Assembly: GCF_965204935.1 (NCBI RefSeq)
Contig: NZ_CBDBFO010000002.1
Length of the DNA stretch: 64,000 nucleotides
Origin: Hoeflea_A sp965204935
GTDB taxonomy: Bacteria > Pseudomonadota > Alphaproteobacteria > Rhizobiales > Rhizobiaceae
Strand: one strand, 5' to 3'
Positions 62,627-64,000 of the stretch are shown one piece after another. Below the pieces are notes generated by a model. It did no database searches and was not told where the DNA came from. It saw only the letters and a list, made by a program, of their open reading frames with translations. The stretch's first letter is position 1. Each line of letters opens with the position of its first letter. The position numbers were made by a program, and so were the translations under genes.

Positions 62627-64000
62627 GTGGCAAGCATAGAACAGATCGCGCCGGAAAAGGCATCCTTCAACGGCGTGCTTTCGCTGGAGCAGCGTCTGCC
62701 GCGACCGGAGATCATGGTGCCGGTTCTGGCCGGTCTCTTTTTCGGCCTGATCAAGATCATCGGCACCCTGCCCCATCCATGGGCGACGACCGCGGCCAGT
62801 CCGGACGATCTCGCCCGCATGGCGCAGGTGCGGGATCTTCTTGACGGCCAGCACTGGTTCGACCTGCTGCAAACGCGCCTCGACCCGCCGCAGGGTGTCT
62901 GGATGCATTGGTCACGCCTCGTCGACGCGCCGATCGCCGGCCTGACATGGCTCGGCGACTTGTTTGGTTCCGGCGAGGCCTTTGCCCTGATGGTCTGGCC
63001 GCTCTTGCTCCTGGTCGCCTTCTTCGTAGTCATTGCCGGCATCAGCCGCGAGCTGACGGGCGACAAGGGCGTCTTTTTCGCCGTTTTTGTGACCGTGTTC
63101 TTTGAATCGACGCTTCAGGCTTTCCGCCCAGGCCGCCTCGATCACCACAATGTCCAGATCCTCTTGAGCGCGCTGCTCATCCTGTCCATCATGCGCCTTT
63201 CCAGAGATCCGCGATGGGGCGCCGCCGGCGGCCTATTCGCGGCACTGATGATCGGCGTGGGGATTGAGACACTGCCCTTTGTGGCAGCGGGCACCGCGAC
63301 CGTGGCCGCATTGTGGCTTTGGGACAGCAGGGGGCAGGCCCGCGGCGCATGCGCCTTCGGACTTTCCTTCGCGGCCTCGACTGCCCTGGTCTTTGCGGCA
63401 TCCGTTCCGTTTTCACGCTACACAATCGCACAGTGCGATTCGATTTCGATGGCGCATCTTGTCCCGGCGGTCGTCGGAGGAACCGGGCTTGCGCTCATCA
63501 CCAGTTTTGTGCGCGAAAACAGCCACTGGCACACCAAGGCGTCCGCGCTCGCGCTGCTGGGCATCGCCTGTGCCGCGATCCTTGTTCTGGCGTTTCCCCA
63601 CTGTGTGGGCGATCCCTACGCGGCGCTTGACCCGCGGCTTCGCGAAATCTGGCTGTCCAACGTTTCGGAGGCGAACGGCGCATTTACGGTGATGGTCGAA
63701 AAACCATTCATCTTTGCTCTGAATGCCGCCCCGCTCATGGTGCTCGCCGGCATTCTCGTTTTTGCCAACCTGACGACAAGCGGCGAGAGCCGCAAAAAGT
63801 GGGCGATCCTCAGTGCATTCACCGTGACGGGGATCGTTGTGTGCATCATTCAGGTCCGGTTCTTCCAGTTCACCCACATCTTGTGCATTCCGGCCGCGGC
63901 ATGGGTCATGTCCCGGGCTTACGAGAACCTGCAGCAAGGGTTCACCGTGAAGCGGGCCGTGGTGTTGATTGCCGTTCCACTGGTCGCTTCTCCGTGGCTT
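62627..64000 (+). CDS. Polytopic membrane protein, STT3/GT-C-like, 3' end outside window
   Basis: At least 458 codons open to the window end, from GTG 62627 (VASIEQIAPEKAS). About ten hydrophobic helices, e.g. VPVLAGLFFGLIKIIGTLPH, ALMVWPLLLLVAFFVVIAG, and MVLAGILVFANLTT. The first luminal-type loop reads QHWFDLLQTRLDPPQGVWMHWS, and a GRLDHHNVQILL motif follows; together they resemble the aspartate/DHH loops of STT3/PglB and related GT-C glycosyltransferases. This assignment is tentative: motif likeness only. Confidence 0.6.
   Translation, partial: MASIEQIAPEKASFNGVLSLEQRLPRPEIMVPVLAGLFFGLIKIIGTLPHPWATTAASPDDLARMAQVRDLLDGQHWFDLLQTRLDPPQGVWMHWSRLVDAPIAGLTWLGDLFGSGEAFALMVWPLLLLVAFFVVIAGISRELTGDKGVFFAVFVTVFFESTLQAFRPGRLDHHNVQILLSALLILSIMRLSRDPRWGAAGGLFAALMIGVGIETLPFVAAGTATVAALWLWDSRGQARGACAFGLSFAASTALVFAASVPFSRYTIAQCDSISMAHLVPAVVGGTGLALITSFVRENSHWHTKASALALLGIACAAILVLAFPHCVGDPYAALDPRLREIWLSNVSEANGAFTVMVEKPFIFALNAAPLMVLAGILVFANLTTSGESRKKWAILSAFTVTGIVVCIIQVRFFQFTHILCIPAAAWVMSRAYENLQQGFTVKRAVVLIAVPLVASPWL

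Noticed and set aside
1..64000. CRISPR arrays, tRNA or rRNA genes
   Set aside because: No regular short repeats and no tRNA-like cloverleaf or rRNA sequence were found when reading through the window.

Overview
The window is about 64 kb of a GC-rich alphaproteobacterial chromosome, most likely Hyphomicrobiales (Rhizobiales) near Rhizobiaceae/Phyllobacteriaceae. The evidence is gene content and order: fabI, phosphatase, aroC, ribB; HDAC-like, xseB, dxs, tlyA; the F0 ATP synthase order atpI-B-E-F'-F; glyQ/glyS; a DUF6101 protein; an HPE1-like secreted protein; a RibN-type transporter behind an FMN riboswitch; and an RmInt1-sized group II intron. Genus-level assignment is not possible from the sequence alone.

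Layout. 1-13.2 kb is housekeeping: fatty acid, aromatic, riboflavin and isoprenoid synthesis, rRNA methylation, an acyl-CoA dehydrogenase/enoyl-CoA hydratase pair and tRNA t6A synthesis. 13.3-28.5 kb is a disturbed accessory region. It holds an unrecognised gene cut by an IS110-family (IS1111-type) element; a 2-oxoacid:ferredoxin oxidoreductase operon with one in-frame amber codon in each of two subunit genes; a partial duplicate of an FAD-linked oxidase gene; a low-GC TIR-transmembrane-WD40 gene cut by a second copy of the same IS; and the full oxidase gene. 28.6-47 kb is again mostly core: ABC exporter, HPF with an FNR/FixK-type box, UbiA, PurD, GlyRS, SppA-like protease, IspB-type synthase, TPR/LysM protein, IspE and MoaB.

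47-53.3 kb holds a different IS110 element next to a damaged enoyl-CoA hydratase gene, and an IS66-family element with a passenger gene that splits a PA0069-type radical SAM gene, with an exact 8-bp target duplication. 53.5-64 kb has rnhB, the riboswitch-controlled ribN-like gene, the F0 operon, a methyltransferase, a SleB-like cell-wall hydrolase split by a group II intron, and the start of a large membrane protein.

Five mobile insertions lie in 64 kb and at least four interrupt genes. For three of them (IS66, group II intron, IS copy 2) the original reading frame can be rebuilt from the sequence. For IS copy 1 a plausible uninterrupted frame also exists. I saw no tRNA, rRNA or CRISPR array. 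No stretch over 300 bases lacks a gene, gene fragment or mobile element; the longest gaps, about 280-290 bases at 58.17-58.45 and 62.34-62.63 kb, appear to hold only promoter/leader sequence.
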